The notes under the pieces were generated by a model, which saw nothing but the letters and a program-made list of their open reading frames with translations, was not told where the DNA came from and made no database searches. A stretch of 64,000 nt of DNA from Bacteroidota bacterium (GTDB lineage Bacteria; Bacteroidota; Bacteroidia; Cytophagales; Cyclobacteriaceae). The position numbers and the translations under genes are program-made. Positions 26,447 to 35,861 of this stretch are shown piece by piece (position 1 is the first letter of the stretch; every line of letters starts with the position of its first letter). The stretch lies in NCBI GenBank assembly GCA_018267135.1, contig JAFDZA010000020.1, positions 1-64,000 of the forward strand, written 5' to 3'.

Positions 26447-27085
26447 ATGAAACCGATCCGTGTTTTTATTGTAGACGACCACCCCATGGTGATTGAAGGC
26501 CTGCAGAACATGCTCCGGGCCGATGCGGCATTTGAGCTGGTAGGGCATGCCATGTCGGCCTCTTCTTGCAAAGGTTTTTTTGTAAGTCAATTTGCGGATG
26601 TGGTGTTGCTCGATATCAATCTGCCCGATGAAAGCGGAATACAGCTTTGTAAGTATCTAAAAAATCTTTTGCCCTGCCCTCATATCCTGGCCATCAGCAG
26701 TTTTGATTCAGGAACTTTTATAAGTGATATGATGAATCACGGAGCCGATGGATACGTGATGAAAAACGTTTCAAAAGAAGAACTGACAAAAGCTATTTTT
26801 GCCATCACCCAAGGCCGGCATTATTTAAGCCATGATGCCAATGAAAAGCTGAAGGCTGAAAAAAACAGACGCGAGCAAATGCCGGTACTTACGGTTCGCG
26901 AAAAAGAAGTGTTACAACTGATCGCTTCCGGGCTAACCAATGCGCAGATTGCCGAAAAACTTTTTGTAAGTGTTTCTACCATCGACAGCCATCGAAAAAA
27001 TCTGCTGGCCAAACTACATGCCAATAACACGGCTTCTTTGCTGAAGACGGCCTCCGAAAATTTTTTGCTTACCTCAGAGAAATAG
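26447..27085 (+). CDS. NarL/LuxR family response regulator
   Basis: From ATG 26447 the 212-residue protein begins MKPIRVFIVDDHPMVIEGLQ. An upstream in-frame ATG at 26414 adds eleven residues without family support. The receiver domain has Asp10/Asp11, phospho-acceptor Asp56 in VVLLDINLPD and Lys in GYVMKNVSKEEL. The C-terminal GerE-type helix-turn-helix contains LTVREKEVLQLIASGLTNAQ and IAEKLFVSVSTIDSHRKNLL. Its partner is the kinase just upstream; the divergent secreted-protein operon is the nearest likely target. Confidence 0.93.
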   Translation: MKPIRVFIVDDHPMVIEGLQNMLRADAAFELVGHAMSASSCKGFFVSQFADVVLLDINLPDESGIQLCKYLKNLLPCPHILAISSFDSGTFISDMMNHGADGYVMKNVSKEELTKAIFAITQGRHYLSHDANEKLKAEKNRREQMPVLTVREKEVLQLIASGLTNAQIAEKLFVSVSTIDSHRKNLLAKLHANNTASLLKTASENFLLTSEK

Positions 27086-27090
27086 GAAGC

Positions 27091-28275
27091 CTATCTTTGG
27101 CTTGCTTCAAGTGCCTGCGCCATATCGGATTGAATATCTCCGAGGGCTTCAAGTCCTACCGAAACCCGGATTAAGCCGGGGGTAATTCCTACGGCCGCCC
27201 GCTCGCCATCGGTTAGCTTACTGTGAGTGGTAGAGGCCGGATGCGTGGCAATGGTGCGCGTGTCGCCCAGGTTGGCCGAATGCGAAACCATCATCAAGGT
27301 ATTGAGAAATTTCCTTCCTTTGTCCACTCCACCCTTTACTTCAAACGTAACTACCCCCCCGCCTAACCGCATTTGTTTTTTGGCCAACGCATGTTGCGGA
27401 TGAGACGGCAGAAATGGATATTTTACATACGCTACTTCTCCTCTTCCTTCCAGCCATTGGGCAAGAGCTAACGCATTGGCACAATGTTTCTCCATGCGCA
27501 CGGCCAGCGTTTCTAAACTTTTAGAAAGCACCCACGCATTAAATGGCGACATAGACGGTCCTGTGTGGCGGGCAAAGAAGCGCACTTCTTTAATCAAGCT
27601 TTTAGAACCTAATACCGCCCCGCCAATCACACGCCCCTGTCCGTCTATAAACTTGGTAGCCGAGTGAGTAACGAGATGGGCACCCCATTGAGCCGGGGTT
27701 TGCAGGTAAGGTGTAGCAAAACAATTATCTACATTTAAAATAATATGGTGTTGGGCAGCCAGTTTTCCGAGCCACTCCAGATCAATCATATCTAATGCCG
27801 GGTTAGAAGGCGTTTCAACAAAAAAAAGTTTGGTGTTGGGTTGGATAGATTTCTCCCAAGAGGAAGGGTTATCTAAATCGGCATACGAATGTGAAATATT
27901 AAAACGTGAAAAAATAACATTCAATATCTGATGGGTAGAACCAAATACCGAACGCGAGGCCACCACGTGGTCGCCAGCTTTTAACAGGGCAGCCATACTG
28001 ATAAACATAGCCGCCATGCCTGAAGCAGTGGCAATACCATCTTCAGTGCCTTCCAGCAAACAAAGTTTTTCTATAAACTCATTTGTATTAGGATTAGAAA
28101 AGCGGCTGTAAATATTGCCTTGAATTTCATCGGCAAACAAGGCCCGGGCCTGCTCGGCATCATCGAAAACAAAACTGGAAGTAAGATAGAGTGGCGTAGA
28201 ATGTTCGCGGAAAGAAGAGCGTTTGCTTTGTGCCCGGATGGCATCAGTTTCAAAATTTCGTTTATTTTCTGACAT
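27091..28275 (-). CDS. metZ: O-succinylhomoserine sulfhydrylase-like PLP enzyme
   Basis: A 394-residue Cys/Met-metabolism PLP enzyme. It contains FREHSTPLYLTSSFVFDDAE, NIYSRFSNPNTNEFIEKLCL (phosphate and cofactor contacts) and EDGIATASGMAAMF. VDNCFATPYLQTP is followed by the PLP lysine Lys208 in HSATKFIDGQGRVIGGAVLG. SLGDTRTIATHPASTTH-type residues are also present (here SANLGDTRTIATHP). The sequence resembles MetZ, which makes homocysteine from O-succinylhomoserine and sulfide; related cystathionine gamma-synthase or methionine gamma-lyase activities cannot be excluded. It is the last gene of a three-gene unit with the OsmC and symporter genes. Confidence 0.85.
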   Translation of the reverse strand: MSENKRNFETDAIRAQSKRSSFREHSTPLYLTSSFVFDDAEQARALFADEIQGNIYSRFSNPNTNEFIEKLCLLEGTEDGIATASGMAAMFISMAALLKAGDHVVASRSVFGSTHQILNVIFSRFNISHSYADLDNPSSWEKSIQPNTKLFFVETPSNPALDMIDLEWLGKLAAQHHIILNVDNCFATPYLQTPAQWGAHLVTHSATKFIDGQGRVIGGAVLGSKSLIKEVRFFARHTGPSMSPFNAWVLSKSLETLAVRMEKHCANALALAQWLEGRGEVAYVKYPFLPSHPQHALAKKQMRLGGGVVTFEVKGGVDKGRKFLNTLMMVSHSANLGDTRTIATHPASTTHSKLTDGERAAVGITPGLIRVSVGLEALGDIQSDMAQALEASQR

Positions 28276-28326
28276 ACGGAAGAGGATAAAAAGTTTAAAA
28301 TAATAGTAGAATAGTATGGGGAATGG

Positions 28327-28746
28327 TTATGAAATGATTTCAAAACTGGATGTAACCGTGGCGGTCTTCTCCAGCGTTTTGGCAACGGAACAGTATTTTC
28401 CAACGGATAAGTCTATTGCTTTTTTGGCTTTGAGCGGATCTATTTTCCCATACAGTTTATAATGCGCATGTACTTCGGTATAAAGCGAAGGAGTAACTTC
28501 TTTTTGGCGTTCGCCCGTAACCGTAATTTTTATGTCTTTTAGTTCTTCGCGTTGTTTGCGCAGAATACTGATCACATCTATGGCGCTGCACGCACCCATC
28601 GCTGCCAGCAATGTTTGCATAGGGCGCATGCCCAGGTCTTGCCCGCCATCGGCTGGCGATCCATCCAGCAAAATTTTTTGACCCGATTCATTAACCGCTT
28701 CCATCGCGCAGCCCTCATTCACCCGGCTTAATTCAATTGTAATCAT
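28327..28746 (-). CDS. OsmC family protein
   Basis: The 139-residue protein shows the OsmC/Ohr layout: ITIELSRVNEGCAMEAVNES, then PADGGQDLGMRPMQTLLAAM, GACSAIDVISILRKQREEL and AIDLSVGKYCSVAKTLEKTA. The two cysteines of the peroxidatic pair lie in GACSAID and GKYCSVAKT; the first arginine typical of Ohr is not clear, so it fits the OsmC/YhfA branch. It probably reduces organic hydroperoxides. It starts 4 bases after the symporter stop. Confidence 0.9.
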   Translation of the reverse strand: MITIELSRVNEGCAMEAVNESGQKILLDGSPADGGQDLGMRPMQTLLAAMGACSAIDVISILRKQREELKDIKITVTGERQKEVTPSLYTEVHAHYKLYGKIDPLKAKKAIDLSVGKYCSVAKTLEKTATVTSSFEIIS

Positions 28747-28750
28747 ATTT

Positions 28751-30124
28751 TTATTTTTTTTGTCCGTACAAACTTCCCAAAATCATGGCAACAAAACTAA
28801 CTAAAGTTGCCGGCAATAAACTGGGCCACCCTGATTCATACATTTCAAAAATAATCCAGGTGATTAAGCCGGTTGCCATGGCCAGAAAAGCACCTAAGCT
28901 ATTGGCTCTCGACCAATATAACCCAAGCACTAACGGAGCAAATAAAGAAACCAAACTCAGTATGGACGACTCGCCCACCAACTCGTATATATTCGATCGC
29001 ATACAGGCCATAACCGTAGCTACAATACTAAATGATAATACACATAATCGGGTAACGAGCAGCAATTGTTTGTCGGAAAGCCGTTCTTTGGCTAAAGGCC
29101 GGATCAGGTTTTCAGAAAAGATAGCAGCCGGAGCCAACAGGGCAGAGCTGGTCGTACTCATAATAGCCGAAAGCAAGGAGCCGAAGAAAAGTACTTGCAC
29201 AAAAATATTGGTATGAGCCAATACCATGCGCGGCAACGCAAGCTGAGCATCGCCCTGCGAAAACCCCGGGTAGAGATGCTTTACACACATACTGATAAAG
29301 AGCGGCAACAAAGCAATAGTTAAATACATAGCCGCGGCTATAAAACACGAACGCACCGCAATCTTTACCGAACCCGAAGACATCACTCGCTGAAAAATAT
29401 CCTGTGATGGCAGCGAACCGAGTCCTAATACAGACCAGGCACTTAGGTAGATCATTACTTCCTTAAACTCCGGTTTTGGTAAAAAACGAAACGTACCCGA
29501 GGGCATGGTATTAAGTACAGCAACTACCCCGCCCGATTTATTTCCTAAAATGATAGCCAGTGTAATTAATCCAAAAATGATAACAATGCTTTGAAAAAAA
29601 TCAGTAACCGAAATAGCCCACATACCCCCGATAAATGTATAAAACGTAACTATGCCGGCCGCTAAGACAGCCCCTTGCCACACGGGTATGCCAGCCACGA
29701 TATTTAAAATTAAACCGAGGGCCACCAACTGGGCAGCGATATACCCAACATAAGGCACGGCCAGAAAAAAACTGGCAATAAGTTCGGTGCGCTTGCCATA
29801 CCGGGTTTCAAAAAAATCGCCCAGCGTAAGGAGGTTTTTGTTGTATAACTTGCGGGCAAAAAAAAGTCCGAACAGCAACAGGCACAAGGCACCCCCGAAA
29901 GGATCTTCGATAACCGAATACAAACCTCCTTTTAAAAATTCGGCCGAAGCACCAAATACCGTTTCCGATCCAAACCAAATAGCAAACAAGGCCGCAGCAC
30001 TGAGCGGAAGCGGAAGGCTGCGCCCGGCCAGCATAAAATCGCCTGTATTCTTTACACGCCTCGAAGCCCAATACCCGATGGCAATGGTAAGCAGAAGATA
30101 AAAAATAATGAAAGCGAGGAGCAA
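28751..30124 (-). CDS. Sodium:solute symporter family protein
   Basis: A 457-residue SSS-family transporter with about 12-13 membrane helices. Motifs include YWASRRVKNTGDFMLAGRSL, FETRYGKRTELIASFFLAVP, FIGGMWAISVTDFFQSIVII and FFGSLLSAIMSTTSSALLAP (sodium-site serines). The start is TTG at 30124, since a stop codon lies a few codons upstream and no ATG is available before the first helix. The substrate is not evident. It is the first gene of the unit with OsmC (4 bases away) and MetZ-like genes. Confidence 0.88.
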   Translation of the reverse strand: MLLAFIIFYLLLTIAIGYWASRRVKNTGDFMLAGRSLPLPLSAAALFAIWFGSETVFGASAEFLKGGLYSVIEDPFGGALCLLLFGLFFARKLYNKNLLTLGDFFETRYGKRTELIASFFLAVPYVGYIAAQLVALGLILNIVAGIPVWQGAVLAAGIVTFYTFIGGMWAISVTDFFQSIVIIFGLITLAIILGNKSGGVVAVLNTMPSGTFRFLPKPEFKEVMIYLSAWSVLGLGSLPSQDIFQRVMSSGSVKIAVRSCFIAAAMYLTIALLPLFISMCVKHLYPGFSQGDAQLALPRMVLAHTNIFVQVLFFGSLLSAIMSTTSSALLAPAAIFSENLIRPLAKERLSDKQLLLVTRLCVLSFSIVATVMACMRSNIYELVGESSILSLVSLFAPLVLGLYWSRANSLGAFLAMATGLITWIIFEMYESGWPSLLPATLVSFVAMILGSLYGQKK

Positions 30125-30216
30125 CGCGCAGCCGGGTTATGTTGGGTAGGCTCAAACTAACAAAGCAATTGCGTTAATTCCAAAAAAAAATTCAGAGCAG
30201 TTTTGAAGGGAATAAC

Positions 30217-30753
30217 TTAAAGTAATTTGTATTTAAACTCGACCGTAACTTCTACCTGTTCGGTAATTTTCTGCCACAGCAGTTGAGGAACTTCAACATC
30301 ATAATCCTTAAACTTGATCACGAATTTAGATTTCACCACCATATAGCTGTTGTCGTTCTGAATAGACCCGTGAATCTCTACATCGCGTGCAACTCCATGA
30401 ATAACCATCTTCCCGGAAGCCACCACTTTCTGCTCGCCCGAAACGGGTACGGCATAACCCGATATTTTTCCTTCGAAGGTGGCTTTAGGATATTTTTCGG
30501 ATTCCAGGTATTTCTTGTTGAAGTCCTCTTTCATCAACGATTTTTCAAACTTAAACTCGTTGATCGGCACCGAAAAAACCACTTCACCGGTTTCTTCATT
30601 AAAAATACTGCTGGCCATCGTGTTGATAGCGGTTATATCTTCGATAGCCGCACTCGAAAAAAATTTGATGAACCCCTTATCTGACGAAAACTTCTGAGCA
30701 TGAGCCTGCAGCACAAAAATCAACGCCATAGAAAGTGAAAAGAACCTTGCCAT
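30217..30753 (-). CDS. YceI family periplasmic protein
   Basis: The 178-residue protein has a signal peptide (ends near FVLQAHAQ). A lipocalin-like YceI domain follows: KGFIKFFSSAAIEDITAINT, VFSVPINEFKFEKSLMKEDF, YLESEKYPKATFEGKISG and VIHGVARDVEIHGSI. YceI proteins bind long isoprenoids or other lipids in the periplasm. The gene is monocistronic, with the minus-strand terminator at 30790-30833 separating it from the gene upstream. Confidence 0.9.
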   Translation of the reverse strand: MARFFSLSMALIFVLQAHAQKFSSDKGFIKFFSSAAIEDITAINTMASSIFNEETGEVVFSVPINEFKFEKSLMKEDFNKKYLESEKYPKATFEGKISGYAVPVSGEQKVVASGKMVIHGVARDVEIHGSIQNDNSYMVVKSKFVIKFKDYDVEVPQLLWQKITEQVEVTVEFKYKLL

Positions 30754-30789
30754 GTCATATTGTTTTTACGAGTACTAATTTACTCAAAT

Positions 30790-30833
30790 GGATAGAAAAA
30801 GAAAATCCCCCAAAGTCCTGGACCCCGGGGGAT
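30790..30833 (-). terminator. Terminator of the small membrane-protein gene
   Basis: On the minus strand ATCCCCC (30827-30833) pairs with GGGGGAT (30805-30811). The loop can form further pairs. A T-rich tract follows (30790-30804). It serves the gene that ends at 30940. Confidence 0.7.
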
Positions 30834-30939
30834 AATCTTGTCTATAGTTGGCTTTAATCTGATGCTAAGGTAAGGGGGGCCTTCTGTGGGGCAAGCAGCT
30901 AACCGACCAAGCGAAATTTTTCCTGTTAAACAGTCGTTT

Positions 30940-31131
30940 TTAACGATAAACCGACTTTAGAGAGTCCTTTTTTAACGAGTCTTTCTCAGAAAAAGGCTTT
31001 TTAATCTGATCTTTAGGGTGCGATTTAGCTCCCGGAAAAGTAGTGCGCTGACTTATGTCGTAGGCGGTATAAATAAGCATCGCCACAAATACCACTGCTA
31101 AAGCGGCAAAAATTTTTTTTGATCTTTTCAT
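30940..31131 (-). CDS. Small single-pass membrane protein
   Basis: From ATG 31131 (MKRSKKIFAALAVVFVAMLI) the product has 63 residues: a basic start, one membrane helix (about 6-24) and a polar tail with repeated SLKKDSLK near the end. The longer frame to 31188 has no family support. I do not recognise the family. It is divergent from nadE with 126 bases between the start codons. Confidence 0.6.
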   Translation of the reverse strand: MKRSKKIFAALAVVFVAMLIYTAYDISQRTTFPGAKSHPKDQIKKPFSEKDSLKKDSLKSVYR

Positions 31132-31257
31132 GATCAGCAAAAATAAGTACTGACCACTACAATTTAAAAGAAAGCTAACCCGGCCCAAGCTGACGTAGAA
31201 AGCTAAAATTGTTTTGCCCTGAGAAGAAATTAACTTGCATGCTTGTTTTAAAAGAAA

Positions 31258-33108
31258 ATGACCGACCGTATTTTAAAAATTGCCGGAGCCACCCTTAATC
31301 AAACACCTTTTGACTGGGGAAACAACCTTTTCAATATTCTGGAAGCGATTGAAGCTGCAAAAAAAGAACAAGTAAAAATCCTTTGCCTGCCCGAGTTGTG
31401 CATTACCGGCTATGGATGCGAAGATGTTTTTTTAAGTGATTGGCTCAGCGAAAAGGCTTTTCAGAAGTTATGGCTTATTGCTAGTCATTGTCATGATATC
31501 TGTGTTTATGTGGGGCTGCCTTTGCGGCTGGATGGCCAAACATTTAATGGGGCGGCTCTCGTTAGCAACGGAAAAATTTTAGGTATCACGTTAAAACAAA
31601 ACCTGCCGGCCGGTGGTGTTCATTACGAACCTCGTTGGTTTGCTCCATGGCCAGCCGGCAAAAAAAAAGAAGTAACTCTGGGCGGGCAGTCGGTTTGGGT
31701 GGGCGATCTTGTCTATGATGTATTGGGCCTTAAAGTGGGAATAGAAATTTGCGAGGATGGCTGGGCAAAAGAAAAAAGACCGGGGTATCAATTTAAAAAG
31801 CAAGCCGTTGACCTGATATTGAATGGCAGCGCCAGCCATTTTGCTTTTGGGAAAAGTACCGACCGGGAAAACCAAGTGGTTTTAGAAGGCGCCTCTCAAT
31901 TTGGATGTGTTTATGTTTTTGTAAACCAGCTTGGCAATGAAGCCGGCCGCCTGGTGTACGATGGCGATATTGTGATTGCCCAACAAAAACAACTCGTAGC
32001 TGTAAACAAAAGGCTGTCATTTAAAAACTACAACCTGCTCACGGCCGAAATAAATTTTGATAACCCGCAGGCCACCCCGGTTCAGGTGTGGACTGATTCG
32101 AAAGAAAAAAACGAAGAATTTGGCTTGGCCGCCTCGCTGGCTTTATTTGATTATCTCAGAAAAAGCCGGGCCAAAGGTTTTGTGCTCAGCCTGAGCGGAG
32201 GTGCTGACTCTGCCTGTTGCGCTATTCTCGTAGCCGAAATGGTGCGCCTGGCCAGCCGGGAATTGGGCTGGTCGGTATTCTGTAAAAAATTAAATATCTC
32301 CTTGGTATCAAATGAAAAGGAAGCCGTCAACATGCTCCTTTCATGCGCCTACCAAAGCACCGTTAATTCATCGGCCTCTACCTTTCAGGCCGCTAAACAA
32401 TTGGCCGAATCAATCGGGGCTAGTTTTTTTCATTGGGCAATTGACGATGAAGTAAAATCGTATGAATCAAAAATTGAACAAGTTCTTCAGCGAAAGCTAA
32501 CGTGGGAAACTGATGACATTGCCCGGCAAAATATTCAGGCGCGGGCTCGCTCGCCCATTATTTGGATGCTGGCCAACATTCAGCAACATATTTTACTTAC
32601 TACGTCTAACCGTAGCGAGGGCGATGTGGGCTATGCCACCATGGATGGCGACACCAGCGGTAGCCTGGCGCCTATTGCAGGAGTAGATAAACCCTTTATT
32701 TTACAGTGGCTGAAGTGGGCCGAGAAAGAATTAGGATATAGCGGCCTGCAGGCTGTAAATACGCTGCAGCCTACAGCCGAGCTGCGACCGCTGGAGCGGG
32801 CCCAAACAGATGAAAAAGATCTAATGCCTTATCCTGTTTTAGTAGAGATTGAACGTTTGGGCATTCGCGACCGCAAAAAGCCGGCTGACGTATATCTGGA
32901 ACTCGCAAAAAAATACCCTGATCGCCCGGAACTTAAAAATCACATAAAAAAATTTTTCAGACTATGGTCTGTCAATCAATGGAAACGAGAACGCATCGCT
33001 CCGTCTTTTCATTTTGACGACCTGAATGTGGATCCCCGGAGTTGGTGCCGCTTTCCCATTCTAAGCAGTGGATTTAAAGAGGAGTTAGATGAGTTAGACA
33101 ATCTCTGA
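31258..33108 (+). CDS. nadE: Glutamine-dependent NAD+ synthetase
   Basis: The 616-residue enzyme makes NAD+ from deamido-NAD+, ATP and glutamine. The N-terminal glutaminase (CN-hydrolase) domain has the triad Glu46 (CLPELCITGYGCED), Lys113 (TLKQNLPAGG) and Cys165 (GIEICEDGW). The C-terminal synthetase domain has the pyrophosphate loop SGGADS (313-318), TTSNRSEGDVGYATMDGDTS and PTAELRPLERAQTDEKDLMP. Length and order are normal for the fused two-domain form. It stands as a single gene before lgt. Confidence 0.96.
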   Translation: MTDRILKIAGATLNQTPFDWGNNLFNILEAIEAAKKEQVKILCLPELCITGYGCEDVFLSDWLSEKAFQKLWLIASHCHDICVYVGLPLRLDGQTFNGAALVSNGKILGITLKQNLPAGGVHYEPRWFAPWPAGKKKEVTLGGQSVWVGDLVYDVLGLKVGIEICEDGWAKEKRPGYQFKKQAVDLILNGSASHFAFGKSTDRENQVVLEGASQFGCVYVFVNQLGNEAGRLVYDGDIVIAQQKQLVAVNKRLSFKNYNLLTAEINFDNPQATPVQVWTDSKEKNEEFGLAASLALFDYLRKSRAKGFVLSLSGGADSACCAILVAEMVRLASRELGWSVFCKKLNISLVSNEKEAVNMLLSCAYQSTVNSSASTFQAAKQLAESIGASFFHWAIDDEVKSYESKIEQVLQRKLTWETDDIARQNIQARARSPIIWMLANIQQHILLTTSNRSEGDVGYATMDGDTSGSLAPIAGVDKPFILQWLKWAEKELGYSGLQAVNTLQPTAELRPLERAQTDEKDLMPYPVLVEIERLGIRDRKKPADVYLELAKKYPDRPELKNHIKKFFRLWSVNQWKRERIAPSFHFDDLNVDPRSWCRFPILSSGFKEELDELDNL

Positions 33109-33113
33109 CGCTC

Positions 33114-33143
33114 TTTGTCATTGCGCCCGATCGCTTATCTTTG
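33114..33143 (+). promoter_or_regulatory. Strong Bacteroidota promoter of lgt
   Basis: TTTG (33114-33117), an 18-base spacer and TATCTTTG (33136-33143) match the full consensus. The lgt start codon lies 56 bases downstream. Confidence 0.75.
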
Positions 33144-33198
33144 CCCCCTAAACAACCATTTTTTACCGTCTTCACTCATCCATTACTAACTTATCTTT

Positions 33199-34413
33199 AT
33201 GCTCAATTTTATTATCTGGAATGGCAGCCCTGAGATTATGTCGATCGGTGCCTTTGCGCTGCGTTGGTACGGCTTGCTCTTTGCGCTGGGGTTTCTCGTT
33301 TGCCAGCAGATACTCTATTATATGTATCGTCAGGAGGGCAAACCGGAACGCGATGTTGATACACTCACTATTAATATGATGATTGCCACCATCTTGGGCG
33401 CGCGCTTAGGTCATATTATTTTTTATGAGCCCACCATGTTATGGAAAGATCCACTCAGTGTTTTTCTTCCTTTTGAATTTCATCCATTTAAGTTTACCGG
33501 CTTACAAGGTCTGGCCAGCCACGGGGCAGCCATTGGTATTTTATTTGGCCTGTGGCTTTATTCTTCCTGGCTTATCCGTTTCTCTAAAAAGGAAGTAGAT
33601 CTAAAAGGCGATGCCGGGCAAGAAGGGTCGGTGCAAACCAAAAAGAAATTTGGTTTTTTTATAGAACGCAGAAACAGGCCCAATCAAAGTTATCTGCAAG
33701 TGCTCGACCGGATTGTAATATTGGTGTGTCTGACGGGCTGCTTTATCCGGTTGGGGAATTTTTTTAATTCTGAAATCATAGGCAAGCCATCCGATAATCC
33801 GTTGAGCGTGGTATTTATTAACCGGGTAACCGAGTCCATCACACAAGATGCCAACGCAAAAGATCTGGTAGACTATATAACCGTAAAAAAAACCAACCTG
33901 CCCAACGGGCAAGACGGACGGGTGCCCATAAATATTTTACTGCTCTTTAAACAGGGAGTGGATGAACAACAAGCCCGCACCTTCGTAACGAGCAACGTAA
34001 AATACTACCTGGCTCAATATACCGAGTTTGTAGATGAGCCGAATCTTCATCCGCTTCAATACGATGTTATAAAAGGAAGCGAGGGCGCTTATTCTGCCCG
34101 CGTGCAAACTTTTGGTATTGCCCGGCATCCGGCTCAGTTGTACGAATCGCTGTCGTGCTTCGTTTTATTTGTCTTCTTATTTTGGTATTGGTCGAGGTAC
34201 AAAATCAATTTACCCGAAGGAAGGATTTTTGGAATATTCATGGTGATTCTCTGGAGTTTGCGTTTTGGTTACGAATTCCTCAAAATCAATCAGGTTTCAT
34301 TTGAAGACCAAATGACCTTAAACATGGGGCAAATTTTAAGTATTCCGATGGTGCTGGTAGGTGTGTATATTTTAGTTCGTTCGTACCGAAAGCCGGCCGC
34401 TTCCCATACCTGA
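33199..34413 (+). CDS. lgt: Prolipoprotein diacylglyceryl transferase, extended form
   Basis: This inner-membrane enzyme adds diacylglycerol to the lipobox cysteine of prolipoproteins. It has FALRWYGLLFALGFLVCQQI, LGARLGHIIFYEP, GLQGLASHGAAIGILFG and RLGNFFNSEIIGKPSDNP (Arg/Asn/Glu of the Lgt signature), and HPAQLYESLSCF near the end. At 404 residues it is well over the usual 260-290. The extra parts are a charged loop at about 130-160 and a domain at about 205-300 between signature and HPAQLYE helix, predicted to be periplasmic. Several lipoproteins in this window would be substrates. Confidence 0.94.
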   Translation: MLNFIIWNGSPEIMSIGAFALRWYGLLFALGFLVCQQILYYMYRQEGKPERDVDTLTINMMIATILGARLGHIIFYEPTMLWKDPLSVFLPFEFHPFKFTGLQGLASHGAAIGILFGLWLYSSWLIRFSKKEVDLKGDAGQEGSVQTKKKFGFFIERRNRPNQSYLQVLDRIVILVCLTGCFIRLGNFFNSEIIGKPSDNPLSVVFINRVTESITQDANAKDLVDYITVKKTNLPNGQDGRVPINILLLFKQGVDEQQARTFVTSNVKYYLAQYTEFVDEPNLHPLQYDVIKGSEGAYSARVQTFGIARHPAQLYESLSCFVLFVFLFWYWSRYKINLPEGRIFGIFMVILWSLRFGYEFLKINQVSFEDQMTLNMGQILSIPMVLVGVYILVRSYRKPAASHT

Positions 34414-34427
34414 TGATTTATTAGTTC

Positions 34428-35861
34428 ATGCTGGCACTGATCGTAGGATTATGGGGGATGTTGGGTGGAGATGCCGATACGCTGGTTACAGCCGATTCTT
34501 CGCGGATTCTTACTGTAAACCGGATTCTGATTATTGGCAACAAAACAACCAAAGACCGGATCATTTTAAGGGAGCTTACCCTGAAAGCAGGCGACACCAT
34601 CAGTTTTAAACGGCTACCGCATGAGTTGCTGTGGGACAAACGCAAAATCTATAACCTTCGCCTGTTTCACACCGTTAGCGTAACGGCTTTAGAACTGCCC
34701 GATAACCGGCTCGACTTACTTGTGGAGGTAGCCGAGCGCTGGTACATCTGGCCCATTCCCATCTTCGAACTTTCAGATCGTAATTTCAGCGAGTGGTGGA
34801 ACAACTATGGCCACGACCCCAGTCGCATAAACTACGGCCTGAGTCTGACTCGCTTTAACTGCCGGGGACGCAATGAAACATTAACCCTCACTGCCCAGTT
34901 TGGATTTACACAGCGCTTCGATCTATCGTACCGTATTCCGTACATAGACCGTAAACAAAAGCAAGGTCTTGCCTTCAGTTTTGACTATACCGAGCCCAAA
35001 AATTTAGCCTACTTTACTGACAACCACATTTTGCAGTATTTCAAATACACCAAGCCGTTACGGATTTCTACCGGTGGGGCTATCACTTACTTTTATCGAA
35101 AATCTTTTTTTGAAACACACGCCCTGCAAGCTGGTTACCGAAACAATTCCATTAATTATAAAATAGACTCGCTCAACAGCAACTACTTTGGGCAAAATCG
35201 CCTGTCGCTGCAATATGGTTTTATAAATTATAGTTTTAACTCCGAGCACCGCGATATTGTGCAGTACCCGCTGCACGGCTACCAGGTAGCCGGGTATATC
35301 AGCCAGACCGGTCTGGGTTTCGGCAGTACGGTTAGTATTTTAGAAATCGGTCTTTCCTATGCCAAACATATAGAGCTTCCCCATAAATTTTTTTTATCGA
35401 ATTACACGGGCGGGTATTGGGTAATGCCAACCAACCAACCCTATGCACTGTATAGCGGCATGGGCTACCGCAAGCAGTATGTGCGAGGATTTGAAAAATA
35501 CGTGATTGAAACTCCGGCTTTTGTGCTGAATAAAACCACTTTAAAAAAGAGAATTTTTTATAGAGTGTGGAATATGAGAGGGCTGCCCAAAGAACAACTG
35601 CAGTATTTTCCGTTGTCGGTTTACTTAAAGGCCTACACCGACTGGGGGTACGCACAAAATTACCCTTACTACCAAAACTACCGCGATATACTCACTAACC
35701 AGTTGCAACCGATCAACACTTCATTTACAAACACGGTAATTGGCAGCGTAGGGATGGGCTTTGATTTTTACAGTGCTTACGATATTGTAATCCGAACGGA
35801 ATATTCCATTACCAACCAACAGCACAGCGGCTTTTTTCTCAGCCTTAAAAAAGAATTCTAA
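34428..35861 (+). CDS. Omp85/BamA-like outer-membrane barrel with a single POTRA-like domain
   Basis: The 477-residue protein has a short hydrophobic start (MLALIVGLWGMLGGDA). One POTRA-like domain covers about 28-105 (ILTVNRILIIGNKTTKDRII, LRELTLKAGDTISF, RKIYNLRLFHTVSVTALEL). A barrel of about 350 residues follows, rich in aromatic strands and ending in FFLSLKKEF. The usual BamA has five POTRA domains, so this is a short relative whose job may be insertion or export of a few clients. It follows lgt by 14 bases and may share its promoter. Its stop overlaps the convergent gene by 4 bases. Confidence 0.78.
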   Translation: MLALIVGLWGMLGGDADTLVTADSSRILTVNRILIIGNKTTKDRIILRELTLKAGDTISFKRLPHELLWDKRKIYNLRLFHTVSVTALELPDNRLDLLVEVAERWYIWPIPIFELSDRNFSEWWNNYGHDPSRINYGLSLTRFNCRGRNETLTLTAQFGFTQRFDLSYRIPYIDRKQKQGLAFSFDYTEPKNLAYFTDNHILQYFKYTKPLRISTGGAITYFYRKSFFETHALQAGYRNNSINYKIDSLNSNYFGQNRLSLQYGFINYSFNSEHRDIVQYPLHGYQVAGYISQTGLGFGSTVSILEIGLSYAKHIELPHKFFLSNYTGGYWVMPTNQPYALYSGMGYRKQYVRGFEKYVIETPAFVLNKTTLKKRIFYRVWNMRGLPKEQLQYFPLSVYLKAYTDWGYAQNYPYYQNYRDILTNQLQPINTSFTNTVIGSVGMGFDFYSAYDIVIRTEYSITNQQHSGFFLSLKKEF

